A DNA stretch of 64,000 nucleotides. It comes from UM-FILTER-47-13 sp964445195 (GTDB lineage: Bacteria > Pseudomonadota > Alphaproteobacteria > Micavibrionales > Micavibrionaceae). The position numbers and the translations under genes were made by a program. The stretch lies in contig CAYUKA010000011.1 in the NCBI GenBank assembly GCA_964445195.1, positions 1 through 64,000 on the forward strand. Direction: 5' to 3'. Positions 50,560 to 60,574 of this stretch are shown in pieces (the stretch's first letter is position 1; each line of letters begins with the position of its first letter). The notes below the pieces were generated by a model. It ran no database searches. It saw only the letters and a program-made list of their open reading frames with translations, and was not told where the DNA came from.

Positions 50560-51193
50560 TCGCGAACAGCGCCCGGTTCTCTTTGCCCTTCAGATAGGGT
50601 ACGCCGTGGCGGCCGATCTCATGGTGCAGGCTCACCGCCTCGACATGATCGGTCTGGTCGCCGCGCCGCGTTTCATCATAGCAGGCCGGCTTGGCCTTCG
50701 GGTCGAGATACGGGAAAGCGAAGGATTCACGAAAGAGTTCCGCCCCCTCAATCACCGGTTTATCTTTACCGGCCCCATAGCCGCCCCATTTATGGATCGA
50801 CTCCAAACTCACACTATGCAGAGTTTCATAAAGTTCAACCGGCGTCGCCGCATCAAAGAAAGCCGCAACGACCGGGCGGTCCGGGTGCTGCACGGCCAGC
50901 GGCTGCGCCACTTTAAGGGCGCGGGTCACCTGGTCCTCATGCGGCTCGCCCGGCTTGATGGCAGCGACACTCGCATCTGAGTTTACGGCGATCATGAAGA
51001 TGTCGTGCAGGCCGGCGCGGTTATCAGCAATATACTGAAACCCGGCCAATGTCGTGTTCAGTACGATCTCTTGCGGCGGGGCATAAATGCCATTGGTGAC
51101 ATGCAACCCGGCCGGTCCCATCGCCGCTACAGTATCGGCAATCGCCGCCAGATCAGATGTCTGTATAAGGTGTAGATTACCGGCCAAAGCCAT
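50546..51193 (-). CDS. Nucleotidyltransferase-like protein lacking HxGH
   Basis: 215 residues from the ATG at 51193 (AGGGA upstream). Several landmarks of the HldE/cytidylyltransferase fold are readable: VTNGIYAPPQE at 32-42 in the place of TNGCFDxxHxGH, then IFMIAVNSDASVAAIK, PVVAAFFDAATPVELYETL and a Gly-rich HKWGGYGAGKDKPVIEGAELF. The HxGH motif needed for nucleotidyl transfer is replaced, so the protein may bind but not transfer, or may do other chemistry. No clear partner genes. Confidence 0.6.
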   Translation of the reverse strand: MALAGNLHLIQTSDLAAIADTVAAMGPAGLHVTNGIYAPPQEIVLNTTLAGFQYIADNRAGLHDIFMIAVNSDASVAAIKPGEPHEDQVTRALKVAQPLAVQHPDRPVVAAFFDAATPVELYETLHSVSLESIHKWGGYGAGKDKPVIEGAELFRESFAFPYLDPKAKPACYDETRRGDQTDHVEAVSLHHEIGRHGVPYLKGKENRALFAIRPF

Positions 51194-51309
51194 AACGCTT
51201 ATCCCTTTCCATTTCATGTCCGGCCATTCATGACACAGGACCGAATCATATGTCAAAGTTTTGTAAAGCGGGCTGTTTTTATAGCCCTTTTCCGGTTATA
51301 CTGCGGCTG

Positions 51310-51618
51310 ATGTATGATCCTGCCGCTGCCGAACGCAAACGTGAAAAAAAGATCAGGCGCCTTTTAAAAAAGAGCGCATGGGCCGCGGGTATGGGAATCG
51401 GGCTGATCATCCTGCGCTTTATCGTTGCACCGTATCTGGGTGAAAACGAAGCTGCGCAGGACGCGCTGTTCATTTTCGGCTGGTGCCTGATCGGTTACGG
51501 CGCGGCGACGGTGCTCAGCTTCATGTTCCTGCGCGCGCATATTTTCAAGATCAATATTGCCCTGAGCTGGGTCATCATGCCACTGATCTTTATCAAGCTG
51601 CTGACGGGGGTGCTGTAA
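51310..51618 (+). CDS. Small hypothetical membrane protein
   Basis: 102 residues from the ATG at 51310; an earlier ATG at 51250 is also in frame. A basic N-terminus (AAERKREKKIRRLLKKSAW) precedes three hydrophobic segments (about 25-42, 52-72 and 80-98). Positive charges at the N-terminus predict that it faces the cytoplasm. No family was recognised. The 3' end overlaps the convergent SRAP gene by 26 bases. Confidence 0.65.
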   Translation: MYDPAAAERKREKKIRRLLKKSAWAAGMGIGLIILRFIVAPYLGENEAAQDALFIFGWCLIGYGAATVLSFMFLRAHIFKINIALSWVIMPLIFIKLLTGVL

Positions 51619-52282
51619 ACAGGTCTGTCGGTTCGTCCTTGATCACAGGCATGATCAGCTCTTCATCATCATTAGCCACCGCCCCGACCCTGCGGTCAAC
51701 CGCATGATAGGCAAGAGGCCGCGCCGTAGCACGGTCAATGATTGCCTGCACCTCTCGCTCATCACCGCCAAACCATGCCTGTGCTTCCGAAGGCGCAACC
51801 ATAACCGGCATCCTGTGATGCAACCGTGCAATCTTGCCGTCAGCGGGTCTGGTCAGGATCGTGAAGGTGACCAGGTCACCGTGCCGGCACCACAGCCCGG
51901 CGAAGGCAAGCACAGCGTTATCCGGATCATGAATATAGTAAGGCTGTTTGCGCCCGCCGGTTTCAGCGGCCGCCCATTCATAAAAGCCGTTTGCCGGCAC
52001 AAGGCAGCGGCGGCCACGCGCCCAGCTGTCGCGAAAGGCCGGCTTGTCGGCGACAGTCTCGCTGCGGGCATTGATCATCCTGGCCGCCGGCGCCGTATCA
52101 TCGGAGGCAGCCCATGGCGGCGTAAAACCCCAGCGCGCCATACCGGCCCGGTGCCGGATCACCACCGACATATGCTGCATCGGCGCCGCATTATAACGCG
52201 GCGGCCCCTCCGGCCAGTTTTCAGCCGCCAGCAGATCTTTGAGTTTTTGCGGCGGTGCATAAAGACTATAGCGGCCACACAT
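51593..52282 (-). CDS. SOS response-associated peptidase (SRAP/YedK)
   Basis: 229 residues beginning MCGRYSLY, with the catalytic Cys2 exposed after removal of Met1. Other conserved parts are PRYNAAPMQ, MINARSETVADKPAFRDSW, RRCLVPANGFYEWA with the active-site Glu, and IARLHHRMPVMVAP with the His. YedK/HMCES proteins form a stable thiazolidine crosslink to abasic sites in single-stranded DNA and so shield them. The length is typical. Confidence 0.95.
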   Translation of the reverse strand: MCGRYSLYAPPQKLKDLLAAENWPEGPPRYNAAPMQHMSVVIRHRAGMARWGFTPPWAASDDTAPAARMINARSETVADKPAFRDSWARGRRCLVPANGFYEWAAAETGGRKQPYYIHDPDNAVLAFAGLWCRHGDLVTFTILTRPADGKIARLHHRMPVMVAPSEAQAWFGGDEREVQAIIDRATARPLAYHAVDRRVGAVANDDEELIMPVIKDEPTDLFTAPPSAA

Positions 52283-52395
52283 CGGTTTCAGCCTTGCCGT
52301 TTATTCAGTTTACGCTTACTCTTGAATATTAGCATTTTGTGCCAGACGGCATAAAGACCGCATAAACAGACGTAACGCAACAATCCACGGATATC

Positions 52396-55300
52396 ATGGC
52401 CCAAAACCTGATGAAAAAAGCCGCGCAGGAATTGCCCGCCGACGTCCCCAAAACCGTCATTCCTTTCCTTGAAAAACTCTACGATAGCATGCCGGCCGAA
52501 GACCGCGGCCTTGTCGATCCCGGTTTGCTCGCCGCCACCGCCCGGCAGCATCATAAACTCAGCAAAGAACGCAGGAATGGCGCGCCGCGCATCAGCATCC
52601 GCTCGGCACCGGCGCAGGACAGTGATGACAAGACACTTTATACGCTGATTGATATTGTCAGTGACGATCGCCCGTTTATCGTTGATTCGGTCGCGGCTGA
52701 AATCACCCAGAATTACCGGCTGATCCACCTGCTGATCCATCCGCTGATCCTGATCAAACGCGACAGGGACGGCAGTTTTATCAGCGTCGCCGATGCGCCG
52801 GGTGACGGCATTGTGCCGCAGTCGCATATCCATATCCAGCTTCAGGACACCCTGCCGGGTCCGGTCGCAAGAGAGCTCGAAGCCGCGCTTTACAGGGTAT
52901 TGAGCGATGTATATTACGCCACCCGCGACTGGCAGGCCATGCGGGCGAAGCTGCGCGAATGCCAGAAAATCGTCAATAATCTGCCGGCGGACCAGTATAA
53001 CGATCTTGAAATCGAGGAATATATCCATTTCCTTGATTACCTGTACAAGGATAATTTCACCCTGCTCGGCTACCGCGCCTACCGGTTCCGCGACAAGGAC
53101 GGCAAGGTGGAAAGCGTAACGGTGAAGGGGTCGAGCCTCGGCCTGCTGCATGACGATATCGCGCCGGTTTATATCAACGAGCACGACCACGGCCTGACCG
53201 ACCGCCTGCAAAAGCTGCGCCGCGACATGCCGCCGCTTACGGTGTCAAAAGTCAACCGTCGCGCCACCGTCCACCGCGCCGTGCCGCTTGACGCGATCGC
53301 CGTCAAGGAGTTCGACAAGAACGGCAAGGTGATCGGCGAACATTTATTTATCGGCCTGTTTACCTCCGTCACCTATTCGCGCAGCATTCAGGATGTGCCG
53401 CTGATCCGCAGCAAAGTCGAGCGCGTTATGCGGCGCTCCGGCTTCAAGCCGGGCAGCCACGACTATAAAGCCCTGCGCCATGTGCTGGAAAAATATCCGC
53501 GCGACGAGTTGTTCCAGATCGAGGAAGCCGCCCTGCTCGAGACGTGCCTGAGCATCCTGAACCTGCATGAGCGGCAGCGGATTGCGCTCTACACGCGGGC
53601 CGACCCGTTCGGGCGTTATGTATCCTGTCTTGTGTACGTACCGCGCGACCGCTACGACACGCGCCTGCGCCTGAAGATCCAGACGATCCTCGAAGACTCC
53701 TTCGCCGGCAAGACCGGGGATTTTTACACAAATTTAGATGACTCGCCGCTGGCGCGGGTGATGTTCATTATCTATATCAACCGGAAAAGCCCGCCGCGCT
53801 ACGATCTCAAAGCCATTGAGAAAAAGCTGCAGGAAGCCGGCCAGCTCTGGCAGGAAAAGCTGAACGATGTGCTGCTCGCGCATTGCGAGACAGAGGATGA
53901 AGCGCTGGCCTGTTCCCGCCGCTATGGCGAAGCCTTCCCGGTCAACTACCGCGAATTATACGAACCGAAACAGGCGCTGTTCGATATCCGCAAGATCGAC
54001 GAGGTGCTTGAAAGCGGCGCGCTGGCACTTGACCTGTATAAATGCAAAAGCTGCGAACCGGGGCAGATTCGCCTCAAGGTATTCCACGCCGGCGCGCCGA
54101 TGACCCTGTCCGACATCCTGCCGGTGCTGGAGAATATGGGCGTGCGCGTGATCTCCGAAATGCCGTTTGAAGTCGCGCCCTCAGCCTGCGACGGCCCGGT
54201 CTGGATTCATGACTTCCAGCTCGAGCTTGACTACGAGGTGTCCGCCAAACGGATTGATCAGGTCAAGGATATTTTCGAAGAAGCCCTGGCGCTGGTCTGG
54301 ATCAGCCGCGTCGAGAATGACAGCCTGAACAGCCTGGTACTCGGGGCACGGATGCCATGGCGCGATATCAAGATCCTGCGCGCCTATGTCCATTATATGC
54401 GGCAGATCGGCTATTATTTCGGCACACGCTATATTGAACAGGCACTGACCAATAACCCGAACATCGCCCGCGAACTGGTCAAGCTCTTTTACGCGCTGCA
54501 CGACCCGGCCGGGCAGGACAAAGCCGCCGTGCAGGCCACCGGCTGTATGGTCGCGATCGATCATAAATTAGAGACGGTGGAGTCACTGGATGAAGACCGC
54601 ATCCTGCGCAGCCTGGCCAACCTGATCGATGCGACGCTGCGCACCAATCATTTCCAAACTGACAAGAACGGCGCGTACAAACCTTATCTGGCGCTGAAAC
54701 TAGACAGCGCCAAGATCAAGGACATACCGCAGCCGGTGCCTTACCGCGAGATTTTCGTTTATGCCGTGCGCTTTGAGGGCGTCCATCTGCGCGGCGATGT
54801 GATCGCCCGCGGCGGTATCCGCTGGTCGGACCGGCAGGAGGATTTCCGCACCGAAATTCTGGGCCTGATGAAAGCGCAGCAGGTGAAGAACTCGGTGATT
54901 GTGCCGATGGGCGCAAAGGGCGGGTTCGTTATCAAGAACCCGCCGGCCGAAGGCGGGCGCGCCGCCTTCAACGCCGAAGGGATTGCCTGCTACAAGCAGT
55001 TTATCAGCGGCCTGCTCGATATCACCGATAACCGCAAGGGCAAAAAAGTCATCCGGCCGGCGCAGACCGTCTGCCGTGACGACGAAGACCCGTATCTGGT
55101 CGTCGCCGCCGATAAAGGCACCGCATCCTTTTCCGATACCGCCAACGGCATTGCCGCAGAGTACGATTTCTGGCTTGGCGATGCCTTCGCCTCGGGCGGC
55201 AGCGCCGGATATGATCACAAGGTGATGGGCATCACCGCGCGCGGGGCGTGGGAGTCAGTCAAACGCCACTTCCGCGAACTGAACCACGATACGCAGAGCC

Positions 55301-57228
55301 AGCCGTTCGATGTCGTCGGTGTCGGCGATATGGGCGGCGACGTGTTCGGCAACGGCATGCTGCTCTCAAAACATATCCGCCTGATCGGCGCGTTCAACCA
55401 CCTGCATATTGTCTGCGACCCGGATCCCGACCCGGCGGAAAGTTTCAAAGAGCGTAAAAGACTGTTCAGAGCCGTCAAGGGCTGGGACGCTTACAATGAA
55501 GAAAAGCTGTCCAGGGGCGGGCGCATTTTCTTACGTACAGAAAAGAGCCTGAGCCTGACACCGGAGATCCGGGCGCGATTCGAAATAGAGCAGGAGCGCG
55601 TATCCCCGAATGAACTCATTCAGGCCATGCTCAAAGCCCGTACCGATCTGCTGTGGTTCGGCGGGATCGGCACTTATATCAAAGCCGCCGCAGAAAGCCA
55701 CGGCGATGTCGGCGACAAGGCCAACGATCCGCTACGGATCAACGCGGGTGACGTACGGGCGCGGGTGATCGGCGAAGGCGCGAATCTCGCCGTCACGCAG
55801 GCGGCGCGCATCGAATACGCGAAAAGCGGCGGACGGCTGAATGCCGATTTCATCGACAATGCCGGCGGGGTTGCCTCCTCCGATCATGAGGTCAATATCA
55901 AGATCCTGCTGGCCGAAGTGATGCGCAGCCGCAAACAGACCAAACAGACAATGACATTAAAGCGCCGCAATACGCTGCTGGAAAGCATGACCGACGAGGT
56001 CGCGGCGCTGGTGCTGCGCAATAATTATCAACAAGCGCAGGGCATCAGCCTGATGGAAATGCGGGCGGCGCAGGACCTGCCGGTGCAGGCGCGCTTTATC
56101 CGTGACCTGGAACGCCGGCACGGTATCGACCGCACGCTTGAAGGCCTGCCTGATGAGGAAGAAATCGAGCGCCGGATCCAGGGCAACAAGGGGCTGACCC
56201 GACCGGAACTCAGCGTACTGCAGGCCTATGCCAAAATCCTGTTCACCAAAGACCTGCTGGCCAGCGACATTCCCGACCGGCCGGAAATGCATGCCTACTG
56301 GCTGGCCAATTATTTTCCGACCCCGCTGCGTAAAAAATATGCCGCCGAGATCAAAGATCATCGGCTGCGCCGTGAAATTGTTGCAACAACGATGGCGACG
56401 AGCCTTGTCAACCGCATGGGCCCGACCTTCATCAAAGAGATGATGGATAAAACCGGTGCCAGCTGTGCCGCCGTCGCCCGCGCGTACCTGATCGTCCGCG
56501 AAGCGTTCGATATCCGTGCTTTCTGGGATGAGATCGAAGCGCTCGATAATAAGGTACCTGCACAGGTCCAGCTCAAGGCCATGGCGCAAATGGCCGGCAT
56601 GATGACGCGGGAGACACTATGGTTCCTGACCCGTCTCGGCCGCGCGCCCGACATGAAAAAGGATACCGCCGCTTTCGGTGCCGGTATTAGGACATTATAT
56701 AAGCATTTCGATCAGCTCGCGCCGGCATCTCTGGCGCTGGCGGTCGAACAACGCACTGCCGCCGGTATCAATGACGGCCTGCCGGAAGCGCTGGCACGGC
56801 AAATTGCCCTGATCCCGACCATGGCGGCCGCGTTCGACATTATCCGCACCAGCACGGACACCAGAGCCGACCTGCCGCTGACCGGACGGATTTATTTCGC
56901 GCTGGGAGAGTATTTCCACATTGACTGGCTGCGCAGACAGGCGCGCTTTATGCAGGCCGAGGACCGCTGGGCCGCCGAAGCGATCGACGGCATGATCGAC
57001 GAGCTGCATCAGTGTCAGGCCGGCCTGACAGCGCATATCCTGCAAAGCAGGGGTAAAACGGAAAAGACCGGCGGCAAAGCAGATATTGTCGATGAATGGG
57101 TCAGCGCCCATGCGCCGCAGGCGCGCCAGCTTGAACCGCTGTTTGAAGAGATGCGCCGGGCCGGCAGCATCGACCTGCCAATGCTGCTGATTGCCGGCCA
57201 GCGGCTGCGCGCGCTGTATGGCGGTTAA
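52396..57228 (+). CDS. gdhB: NAD-dependent glutamate dehydrogenase, large type
   Basis: 1,610 residues, the normal size for the L_180/GDH_N-catalytic family. An N-terminal regulatory part with ACT-like segments (YTLIDIVSDDRPFIVDSVAAEI near residue 75) is followed, after about 800 residues, by the dehydrogenase core: HLRGDVIARGGIRWSDRQEDFRTEILGLMKAQQVKNSVIVPMGAKGGF and the NAD-binding VVGVGDMGGDVFGNGML. A helical C-terminal part closes it. It converts glutamate to 2-oxoglutarate and ammonium, chiefly for amino acid catabolism. ATG at 52396. It is convergent with the ACT-like gene at 57239, 10 bases apart. Confidence 0.96.
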   Translation: MAQNLMKKAAQELPADVPKTVIPFLEKLYDSMPAEDRGLVDPGLLAATARQHHKLSKERRNGAPRISIRSAPAQDSDDKTLYTLIDIVSDDRPFIVDSVAAEITQNYRLIHLLIHPLILIKRDRDGSFISVADAPGDGIVPQSHIHIQLQDTLPGPVARELEAALYRVLSDVYYATRDWQAMRAKLRECQKIVNNLPADQYNDLEIEEYIHFLDYLYKDNFTLLGYRAYRFRDKDGKVESVTVKGSSLGLLHDDIAPVYINEHDHGLTDRLQKLRRDMPPLTVSKVNRRATVHRAVPLDAIAVKEFDKNGKVIGEHLFIGLFTSVTYSRSIQDVPLIRSKVERVMRRSGFKPGSHDYKALRHVLEKYPRDELFQIEEAALLETCLSILNLHERQRIALYTRADPFGRYVSCLVYVPRDRYDTRLRLKIQTILEDSFAGKTGDFYTNLDDSPLARVMFIIYINRKSPPRYDLKAIEKKLQEAGQLWQEKLNDVLLAHCETEDEALACSRRYGEAFPVNYRELYEPKQALFDIRKIDEVLESGALALDLYKCKSCEPGQIRLKVFHAGAPMTLSDILPVLENMGVRVISEMPFEVAPSACDGPVWIHDFQLELDYEVSAKRIDQVKDIFEEALALVWISRVENDSLNSLVLGARMPWRDIKILRAYVHYMRQIGYYFGTRYIEQALTNNPNIARELVKLFYALHDPAGQDKAAVQATGCMVAIDHKLETVESLDEDRILRSLANLIDATLRTNHFQTDKNGAYKPYLALKLDSAKIKDIPQPVPYREIFVYAVRFEGVHLRGDVIARGGIRWSDRQEDFRTEILGLMKAQQVKNSVIVPMGAKGGFVIKNPPAEGGRAAFNAEGIACYKQFISGLLDITDNRKGKKVIRPAQTVCRDDEDPYLVVAADKGTASFSDTANGIAAEYDFWLGDAFASGGSAGYDHKVMGITARGAWESVKRHFRELNHDTQSQPFDVVGVGDMGGDVFGNGMLLSKHIRLIGAFNHLHIVCDPDPDPAESFKERKRLFRAVKGWDAYNEEKLSRGGRIFLRTEKSLSLTPEIRARFEIEQERVSPNELIQAMLKARTDLLWFGGIGTYIKAAAESHGDVGDKANDPLRINAGDVRARVIGEGANLAVTQAARIEYAKSGGRLNADFIDNAGGVASSDHEVNIKILLAEVMRSRKQTKQTMTLKRRNTLLESMTDEVAALVLRNNYQQAQGISLMEMRAAQDLPVQARFIRDLERRHGIDRTLEGLPDEEEIERRIQGNKGLTRPELSVLQAYAKILFTKDLLASDIPDRPEMHAYWLANYFPTPLRKKYAAEIKDHRLRREIVATTMATSLVNRMGPTFIKEMMDKTGASCAAVARAYLIVREAFDIRAFWDEIEALDNKVPAQVQLKAMAQMAGMMTRETLWFLTRLGRAPDMKKDTAAFGAGIRTLYKHFDQLAPASLALAVEQRTAAGINDGLPEALARQIALIPTMAAAFDIIRTSTDTRADLPLTGRIYFALGEYFHIDWLRRQARFMQAEDRWAAEAIDGMIDELHQCQAGLTAHILQSRGKTEKTGGKADIVDEWVSAHAPQARQLEPLFEEMRRAGSIDLPMLLIAGQRLRALYGG

Positions 57229-57238
57229 TTCGGCGGTT

Positions 57239-58726
57239 TTAGATATTGCCGGGCGCGGGCAGCGGCGGCACTCTGAAGCCAAGGTCACGGTCACCGAACC
57301 GCTCCTGGTAAGCCAGCAGTAATTTTGTCGCCCCGGCATCATACATTTCATTGGCAAAAGTACGTGTGCCGCCATCGATCTCTTCAGCGACAAGACGCAA
57401 ACTCGCACCCTGCTCCAATAAGCCGAACATTCGTTCGGTATCCTCGCTGCCTTCATGGATCATCGCCCGTAGATCGAGGCTGGCCGTGTATGCCGCCCTG
57501 ATCTCTGCCAGTTTACGGCTGTCCATACCCAGCAGGCAGGCATCTGGCTTATGGGCGATTGCGGCAAAATGATACCCGGTCAGATCGAAGCGCTCGCGGC
57601 TGATCAGCCGTGCCAGATGGGCAATCACACCGGCCTTGTCATTTTCGAAAATAACATAATGCCACTGCCGGCCGCGATGATCTTTTACTTCCGCACCGTT
57701 TTCCAGCATGTGCAGCAGGCTGCTGGGTGACAGGCGCTGCGCCAGCGTTGACAGGGCCTGCGTATCATTAAGCCGCGCATGATCAAGCAGGCTGCCCTGT
57801 GCCAGAATCTGTTCACGGTGATCAAACGAGGTCAGCAGATCAAAACCGTCCTCGATCCAGCGCAGGGCAAAGCGCCTAGGCAGGCCGGCCGCATAGCCCT
57901 CAAAGTCGGTGACGTCGGTCCACTCCCTTTGCAACGCCGAGATATCGCCCAGCTCCTTTTGGACCAGCGGCCGCCAGCGCTCATTGTCAACCTGCACGCT
58001 GTAATCTTTTTCCGGCGTCATCGCCCAGAGCAGCAGCGCGGCAACCTCCTCTTCCTTCAACGCATTAAAAGCGCTCAGTTCCGGTTCGATATCCAGATCA
58101 CGGGCGACGATCAGCTTGGTCATCATCAAAAGGTCATGCAGATCCAGCCCCCATTCGTCCGCCGCCGCGGCGTTGAAAGTCACCGCATGCAGGAACCGGC
58201 CGGGGTGAGATTTTATTTCAGTCTCTTCGGGCGGCACATCAAAATGAACAGTCTGGTTGATACCATCGATAAAGACCGTTTTCTCACCACTTGCGTGCAT
58301 ATGAACGGTGATGCCCAGATCATTCATCCTGATCGGTGTAGCACCCTCCGGCACATCGTCCATTTCTGACACGCTGCGCAATTCATCAATCATGATATCG
58401 GGCGTATCCTGTGCCACGGTCCGGCCGCCGATAAAAGCCTGCCGCCGGCCGGATTCGTCTTTCAGCAGTATCCTGTTGCCCTGCTTCTTGATCCACAGAA
58501 ACGCGCCCGTGTTCCGGTCGGCAACATAAGCCTGCGTCCTGTCCGGACTCACATAGGCTTCCATATGCGCCTGATTATAGCCTACATTCTGCCAGAACCG
58601 TTCCGGCCGTCTTTCCCGGGATGTTGCGCTCTTCATGAAAAAAGTATAATCGAAGCGGTTTTGCCAATGGGCTCTTTGGGTAAGATGCGCCAGAATCAAC
58701 TGTTTCTGTTCGTAGGTCAGCGTCAT
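57239..58726 (-). CDS. Hypothetical protein with ACT-like segment
   Basis: 495 residues, soluble, no signal. No family was recognised over the full length. Residues 356-400 (HYVIFENDKAGVIAHLARLISRERFDLTGYHFAAI) have the spacing of an ACT domain: a strand, then Asp/Gly, a helix and a second strand. This would be a site for a small ligand. A second region around 140-165 (VHMHASGEKTVFIDG, then NQTVHFDV) looks like short beta strands. It ends right next to the glutamate dehydrogenase gene, which itself has ACT-like segments, so a related regulatory role is conceivable but unproven. Confidence 0.75.
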   Translation of the reverse strand: MTLTYEQKQLILAHLTQRAHWQNRFDYTFFMKSATSRERRPERFWQNVGYNQAHMEAYVSPDRTQAYVADRNTGAFLWIKKQGNRILLKDESGRRQAFIGGRTVAQDTPDIMIDELRSVSEMDDVPEGATPIRMNDLGITVHMHASGEKTVFIDGINQTVHFDVPPEETEIKSHPGRFLHAVTFNAAAADEWGLDLHDLLMMTKLIVARDLDIEPELSAFNALKEEEVAALLLWAMTPEKDYSVQVDNERWRPLVQKELGDISALQREWTDVTDFEGYAAGLPRRFALRWIEDGFDLLTSFDHREQILAQGSLLDHARLNDTQALSTLAQRLSPSSLLHMLENGAEVKDHRGRQWHYVIFENDKAGVIAHLARLISRERFDLTGYHFAAIAHKPDACLLGMDSRKLAEIRAAYTASLDLRAMIHEGSEDTERMFGLLEQGASLRLVAEEIDGGTRTFANEMYDAGATKLLLAYQERFGDRDLGFRVPPLPAPGNI

Positions 58727-58846
58727 GAATCCTGTTCCTGAATCGTGGTCGTCTTTATTGTTATATACGCAATTGTTATATATGCAGTCCGGGCAAAATA
58801 TTATGGAGAATTGCGTGCACCGTCAACACTTTTCCATATACTTTGG

Positions 58847-59767
58847 CTATAAAATGATCGCCAGCAGGACGATCAGGCCGAAATCGCGGTTGGATTTAAA
58901 CCGGTCGAGGGAATTTTGCGGATCGGTCATATCCCAGCTTCTGACCTGCCAGATCAGTTGCAAGCCGGCGCCGGAAAGCAGCAGCAAGGAAAGCGCTCCC
59001 GCCTGCGCGAGCATAAAGGCCGCCGCGAACAGAATCATCGCCATCACATAAAAGATCGTCACGACGTTTTTACTGTTTTCGCCGAACAGCAGTGCCGTTG
59101 ACTTCACGCCGATCCGCATATCGTCTTCCTTGTCCTGATGGGCATAGATCGTATCATAGCCCAGCGTCCAGCAGATCCCCGCCCCGTACAGGCATAGCGC
59201 GACCGAACCCACGACATCATTCACCGCCGTCCAGCCCATCAATGCGCCAAAATTAAAGGTCAGGCCCAAAAAAGCCTGCGGCCACCAGGTCCAGCGCTTC
59301 ATCAGCGGATAGAGCACGATCAGCGGGAAGACGATAAACCCCAGCAGGACCGTCACCGGCGGCATCTGGTAGAGAACAGCCAGCCCGGTCAGCAGCAGGA
59401 CCGCCAGCAACCCCAGCGCCTGGCGTACTGTCAGCGTCCCGGCGGCCAGCGGCCTTGCGGATGTGCGCTTCACCTGCCGGTCCAGTTCGCGGTCCCACAA
59501 ATCATTAATGATACAACCGGCGCCCCGCATCGCCACCGCGCCAATGCCGAACAGCACAAAAGTCTCGAACACATGGTCGTAAATGCCCGGCCCGCCGCCC
59601 GCGGCCAGAATGATCGCCCACCAGCCGGGCAGCAGCAAAAGCCACGTGCCGACCGGACGGTCAAGCCGCATCAGGTAGGCATAAGGACGGGCCTGCGGGC
59701 CAAGGTAGCGCTCAATCCAGCCATCGCGGTTGATATCGGTATGATTTTCGGTTTTAGTTCTGCTCAT
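58847..59767 (-). CDS. ubiA: 4-hydroxybenzoate polyprenyltransferase
   Basis: 306 residues from the ATG at 59767; a TTG at 59779 is possible. An integral membrane enzyme that prenylates 4-hydroxybenzoate in ubiquinone synthesis. First Asp-rich motif NDLWDRELDRQVKRTSARPLAAG and second motif DTIYAHQDKEDDMRIGVKSTALLF, with the usual N-terminal LMRLDRPVGTWLLLLPGWWAI. About nine membrane helices. Its start codon overlaps that of rsmE on the other strand by two bases (CATG), so the two genes share one tiny promoter and ribosome-binding region. Confidence 0.95.
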   Translation of the reverse strand: MSRTKTENHTDINRDGWIERYLGPQARPYAYLMRLDRPVGTWLLLLPGWWAIILAAGGGPGIYDHVFETFVLFGIGAVAMRGAGCIINDLWDRELDRQVKRTSARPLAAGTLTVRQALGLLAVLLLTGLAVLYQMPPVTVLLGFIVFPLIVLYPLMKRWTWWPQAFLGLTFNFGALMGWTAVNDVVGSVALCLYGAGICWTLGYDTIYAHQDKEDDMRIGVKSTALLFGENSKNVVTIFYVMAMILFAAAFMLAQAGALSLLLLSGAGLQLIWQVRSWDMTDPQNSLDRFKSNRDFGLIVLLAIIL

Positions 59768-60509
59768 GACTCGTAACACTGATAATCATGACGCGTTTAT
59801 AAAATGCCCGCGCCTGTATGTCGATCAGGAATTATCCGCAGGGGCCGTTATCGTTTTTGATGCCGCACAGACGCATTATTTGCGCCATGTGCTGCGGCGC
59901 GCGCCCGGCGCTATTGTCCGTGTCTTCAACGGTTGTGACGGTGAGTGGGCGGCGGCGCTGGACATGGCCGATAAAAAAGCCGTGACAGCCACAACCCGGC
60001 AACAATTAAAACCACAGCCCGCGCCCGGTCCCGCCCGGCACCTCCTGTTCGCCCCGCTGAAAAAAGCGCGCATGGACATGCTGATCGAAAAGGCGACAGA
60101 ACTCGGCGTCACGCATCTGCGCCCGGTCATCACCCAAAATACCGAGACACGTACACTGAAAGAGGACCGGATCAGGGCCCGGATCATCGAAGCCGCCGAA
60201 CAGTGCGAGCGGCCGGACCTGCCGGACCTGTTCCCACCACAGCCGCTTACCGCAGCACTCGCCGGACAAGAGGAAGCCATTCCTGTCTATGCCGCGCTCG
60301 AACGCGGCAATTACCCGGCACTGCCCACTGTTCTCAAACCCGGCCCCGCCGCCTTCCTGGTCGGCCCGGAAGGTGGCTTTACGGCTGAAGAAAATGCAAT
60401 GCTCACAGCCCATGCCAAGATCACTCCCGTCTCGCTCGGCCCGCTGATCCTGCGCAGCGAAACCGCGGCGCTTTATATGCTGGGACAAACTGTCAGAGAA
60501 AATCTTTGA
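59766..60509 (+). CDS. rsmE: 16S rRNA m3U1498 methyltransferase
   Basis: 247 residues. The N-terminal PUA-like domain (HYLRHVLRRAPGAIVRVFNGCDGEW region) is followed by a SPOUT domain with FAPLKKARMDMLIEKATELGVTHLRPV, the knot sequence AFLVGPEGGFTAEE and PLILRSETAALYML. It methylates U1498 of 16S rRNA in the assembled small subunit. The frame starts MTRNTDNHD, inside ubiA's first codons on the other strand; a later start is possible, such as none with ATG before the PUA domain, so 59766 is kept. Confidence 0.94.
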   Translation: MTRNTDNHDAFIKCPRLYVDQELSAGAVIVFDAAQTHYLRHVLRRAPGAIVRVFNGCDGEWAAALDMADKKAVTATTRQQLKPQPAPGPARHLLFAPLKKARMDMLIEKATELGVTHLRPVITQNTETRTLKEDRIRARIIEAAEQCERPDLPDLFPPQPLTAALAGQEEAIPVYAALERGNYPALPTVLKPGPAAFLVGPEGGFTAEENAMLTAHAKITPVSLGPLILRSETAALYMLGQTVRENL

Positions 60510-60574
60510 CAAGTCCAATAGTATTATGGATATATATATAAATTTGGCATTATGTGACAGGATCGTAAACCGAT

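Noticed and set aside
52288..53211. 307-codon minus-strand frame over the start of the glutamate dehydrogenase gene
   Set aside because: Mirror frame of a certain gene, with no family features of its own.
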